DNA of 64,000 nucleotides from positions 62,001 through 126,000 of the forward strand of contig CAJTVQ010000003.1 in NCBI GenBank assembly GCA_910579935.1. Direction: 5' to 3'. Positions 61,485 through 64,000 of this stretch are shown piece after piece; positions within the stretch are counted from its first letter, which is position 1; each line of letters begins with the position of its first letter. Under the pieces are notes generated by a model. It saw only the letters and a list, made by a program, of their open reading frames with translations. It searched no databases and was not told where the DNA came from. Made by a program: the position numbers and the translations under genes. The stretch is from an uncultured Lachnospiraceae bacterium. GTDB lineage: Bacteria; Bacillota; Clostridia; Lachnospirales; Lachnospiraceae.

Positions 61485-64000
61485 TGTCTTTTTCACCCAT
61501 ATCAAAAAGCAGCGGCGCCAACACCAGCAGCAGGATAAATCCCGCCGGATTGCACAGATGGAAGATCCATTCCACCAGTCCTGCCATGGCAAATGCAGTC
61601 AGTACAGCCGCAGGCATGGCTGCGCAAAGTACCTTGTTCTTTTTTCTTTTATAATAGATACAGCTCTGTACAAAAGTCGCCGCTCCCACTAATACAAATG
61701 CCACGCCCACGATTATTCCATGGTCATACGCCACCTGCAGATAAATATTGTGTGCATGGACCGCCAATGACCCGTCCGGTAATACCGCCCCCATATCATC
61801 ATGTCCGGCCAGATTCAGTTCTTTCAGATACGCCCGGAAGATATCCATACGGCCATTTGCATATTCCTCGGTCTTTTCGTAAACATTCAGATCCTCTTCC
61901 GGCTCTTCCTCTTCATCATCGGTAAAATCGCCTTCCAGCGCTTCTTTCTCCCTCTCTGCGGCCGCCTGTTCGGCTGCTGCACGTTCCTCTTCCGATTTGG
62001 TACCGATGATGTTCAGCTTTTTATCTCCCCGGCCTGCCACATTGCCGTTATCGGAACTTCCGCTGCTTTCCGAAGCCTCCTCCATATCCCTGTCTTCCCC
62101 GGCCGCGGAATCTGCCGGCGCGCCGTTCTCTGCCGATTCTTCCTCATATAGCTCTTCAATACTGCCTTCCCATACCACTTCGCCCTTGCTGTTAAAGCGC
62201 TTTGCCAGATACTTCTGGTATTCCTCGCTTCTCTCGTAAGCATAAGTGCCGCCTTCCGGTATATCGAAAATCTTATTGTTAAATACCTCCACAAACCTTC
62301 CGATATTGATAAAATACATGGAATCCCATTCCGCGCCTCTCATGATCACATCGGGAAAAGTCTCCACCTCATACCGGAACACATGATTGCACACGGCCGG
62401 AAGAATTCTCTGCGCCGTAAAGATCATCGGAAAGCACCATAAAACAGACGCCGCCATGACCGCCAGCAGCACCCCGCCGCTGCGGACCTTCCGTCTTCCC
62501 AGCTCCGTTACGAACAGCACGAATACTACGAGTATCATCAGCGCCACTGCCAGAAATCCCGTTCTTGAGGCCGTAAACATCATATAAGTGCCCGATATTC
62601 CGAAAAGCAGAAGTTCCTTTTTCAGATACCGGACCAGACTGCCGGACCCTGTCCGCAGATATTCCAAATACCGGTCCGCCAGTTTTATAAACGCCGCACA
62701 CATAATAAATGCCATATACACGGCCGTCACCGTCACCGTATGGAAGACAAACGGATAACGGGGATATATCCACGAAAGAAACGGTCTGCGTACAAAACAG
62801 AACAACATGGAGCAGACAAAATTCAGCAGCAGCCCGTTACATATATTCTGCAGCAAATGCGCCTTTTTATCCCAAAGCGCATAGCGGATATAGAACATCG
62901 TAAACGAAACAGCCATAGCGACCGTCCACCACCTCGTATTGCGGAATATGACCGCCAGAATGAAAAAGATTCCCAGCACCCCTCCATACCACAGACTGAT
63001 ACGCGCCATCTTCCTTCTTCTGACAAACTGCAGAATGATATTTACCACAAGGAATCCGCCCAGTATCAGCGCTGCGATCTGCCACCGCAGAATCTTGAGA
63101 TCCCATTCGTCCATCGCCAGGACATCTACGTAAATACTGCAGTAACGCATCGTAACAGCCGCCGCTATCACCCCGTAAATGATGGTCACTTTATTCCATA
63201 TATCTTCTTTCCTGCCCATCACGACAGCCGCCAGAGCCAGAAAGACCATTAACTGCCGTTCCGCCGCCCTGTGATGGATATCATACAGACCGTTCATATA
63301 ATTGCAGCAGGCCCATACCGCTGCAGCAAAGAAAATCGTCTGAAGATAATCCGCCCCGCTCTCTTTCCATCTTTCCCGGACAGGTATATAACCGCTCCGG
63401 TCCGGTTTGCGGTTTATGACATAAAACAGGGTCGCGCCTGCAATCAGGATTCCCAACGTATAAAAAAGATTGTCTATCCATCCGCCGCTGAACAGTCTGC
63501 GCACACTGACCATCCAAAATGACAGAAGCACGCCTGCCGCCACCAGCACATTTGCCGTCACGTGCACGACCCGTTCCACCGTGACCAGCCTGTCCCGCTT
63601 CGTCAGACGCACATATAATTCCACTGCCGCCACCAGCACGGCCATGACCGCCGCCAGCGCCGCATCATACTTAAAAACCTTGTCCTTCCGCAGCGGAACC
63701 GAATAGTTGTACTCGCCTATGATATTATAACCTTCTACTTCATCGTAATTATAGATCAGCCGGCTGACATAGGGCGTTCCCGCACTTTCCGTCTCCTCCA
63801 GCCCGAACCATACCCTGCTTCCCTTGATTCCCTGCAGGAAAAAATAGTAATCCTTTCCCACTTCCAGATCTTCATTAATATAAATCGGACAGAATCCGGG
63901 GATGTCAATAAACCTTATATCCACCTGCTGTTCGAACATGATCTGCATGTCCGAATCCAGCATACGGAACAAAAAAGAATCCACCCTCTGGTCATAATTC
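61468..64000 (-). CDS. Large O-antigen ligase/polymerase-type membrane protein, N-terminus outside window
   Basis: The frame stays open to base 64000, so the start lies outside; 838 residues are visible from a GTG at 63984. About 12 membrane segments and an external loop carrying HAHNIYLQVAYDHGII, the HxHNxxL signature of Wzy_C/WaaL-type ligases and polymerases. Before it lies a strongly acidic low-complexity stretch (coordinates about 61870-62165, with EEESAEN and DDEEEEPEED) within the large extracellular loop. This is longer than usual in the family. It probably ligates or polymerises glycan at the outer face. It overlaps pglF by 17 nt. Confidence 0.82.
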   Translation of the reverse strand, partial: NYDQRVDSFLFRMLDSDMQIMFEQQVDIRFIDIPGFCPIYINEDLEVGKDYYFFLQGIKGSRVWFGLEETESAGTPYVSRLIYNYDEVEGYNIIGEYNYSVPLRKDKVFKYDAALAAVMAVLVAAVELYVRLTKRDRLVTVERVVHVTANVLVAAGVLLSFWMVSVRRLFSGGWIDNLFYTLGILIAGATLFYVINRKPDRSGYIPVRERWKESGADYLQTIFFAAAVWACCNYMNGLYDIHHRAAERQLMVFLALAAVVMGRKEDIWNKVTIIYGVIAAAVTMRYCSIYVDVLAMDEWDLKILRWQIAALILGGFLVVNIILQFVRRRKMARISLWYGGVLGIFFILAVIFRNTRWWTVAMAVSFTMFYIRYALWDKKAHLLQNICNGLLLNFVCSMLFCFVRRPFLSWIYPRYPFVFHTVTVTAVYMAFIMCAAFIKLADRYLEYLRTGSGSLVRYLKKELLLFGISGTYMMFTASRTGFLAVALMILVVFVLFVTELGRRKVRSGGVLLAVMAASVLWCFPMIFTAQRILPAVCNHVFRYEVETFPDVIMRGAEWDSMYFINIGRFVEVFNNKIFDIPEGGTYAYERSEEYQKYLAKRFNSKGEVVWEGSIEELYEEESAENGAPADSAAGEDRDMEEASESSGSSDNGNVAGRGDKKLNIIGTKSEEERAAAEQAAAEREKEALEGDFTDDEEEEPEEDLNVYEKTEEYANGRMDIFRAYLKELNLAGHDDMGAVLPDGSLAVHAHNIYLQVAYDHGIIVGVAFVLVGAATFVQSCIYYKRKKNKVLCAAMPAAVLTAFAMAGLVEWIFHLCNPAGFILLLVLAPLLFDMGEKDNERAR

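Noticed and set aside
59601..61592. Longer 663-residue reading of the dehydratase gene
   Set aside because: The extra residues overlap the ligase gene; PglF-type proteins begin as at 61484.
1..64000. tRNA, rRNA or insertion sequence
   Set aside because: No tRNA-like cloverleaf or 3'-CCA arrangement, rRNA-like stretch or transposase was noticed. This was by reading, not by a search program.

Overview
This 64-kb window is one stretch of a very large surface-polysaccharide locus. I count 49 genes, all on the minus strand, packed with short gaps or 1-77 nt overlaps; no plus-strand gene, RNA gene, CRISPR array or transposase was found. AGGAGG-type ribosome binding sites, frequent GTG/TTG starts, TTGACA/TATAAT-like promoters and the protein families present (DUF6056, DUF6020, DUF5672, DUF1972-like glycosyltransferases) point to a Gram-positive Clostridia, most likely Lachnospiraceae. 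That placement is inference.

Layout, in window coordinates (transcription runs right to left). 1-11.6 kb: GT4 glycosyltransferases, a radical SAM/SPASM enzyme, a Wzy-type polymerase, a UDP-glucuronate 4-epimerase, an alpha-1,2-fucosyltransferase and a GH88/GH105-like hydrolase. 11.7-19.5 kb: a three-gene cassette unlike its surroundings, made of a 2046-residue protein with two GHKL-ATPase-like regions and a phosphoribosyltransferase-like motif, a receiver-like protein and a DUF2971 protein. 19.5-32 kb: flippase (Wzx), polysaccharide pyruvyl transferase family protein, GT2 and GT4 enzymes, a WcaJ-type initiating sugar transferase, a second Wzy and a DUF6056 membrane protein. 32-43.7 kb: two GT11-type fucosyltransferase-like enzymes, a GT17 enzyme, a DUF5672 enzyme, two AsnB-type amidotransferases, an SGNH-like membrane protein and a deacetylase-like protein. 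43.7-52 kb: GT4 enzymes, a DUF6020 membrane protein, a DUF2334 deacetylase, a sugar N-formyltransferase-like protein and a WbpP-like epimerase. 52-64 kb: an unknown acidic protein, a GT-C-like membrane enzyme, a UDP-HexNAc 6-dehydrogenase, a PglA-like GT4, an ATP-grasp enzyme, PglC-, PglE- and PglF-like proteins, and a large O-antigen ligase/polymerase cut by the window edge.

How the genes fit together: PglF, PglE and PglC look like a route from UDP-GlcNAc to a 4-amino-4,6-dideoxy-HexNAc that is loaded on undecaprenyl phosphate. The usual PglD acetyltransferase is missing; an ATP-grasp ligase and a formyltransferase are candidate N-acylation enzymes. The 6-dehydrogenase plus the WbpP-like epimerase should give UDP-GalNAcA, and the two AsnB homologues may amidate uronic acids. 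About 21 glycosyltransferases, two initiating transferases, three polymerase/ligase-type proteins and one flippase suggest that more than one glycan is made, or that loci have merged.

The part least explained by polysaccharide synthesis is the 11.7-19.5 kb cassette. It looks like an unusual signalling or conflict (possibly anti-phage) system. Several intergenic palindromes, two of which share sequence (11.6 and 49.2 kb), lie at junctions between gene groups.
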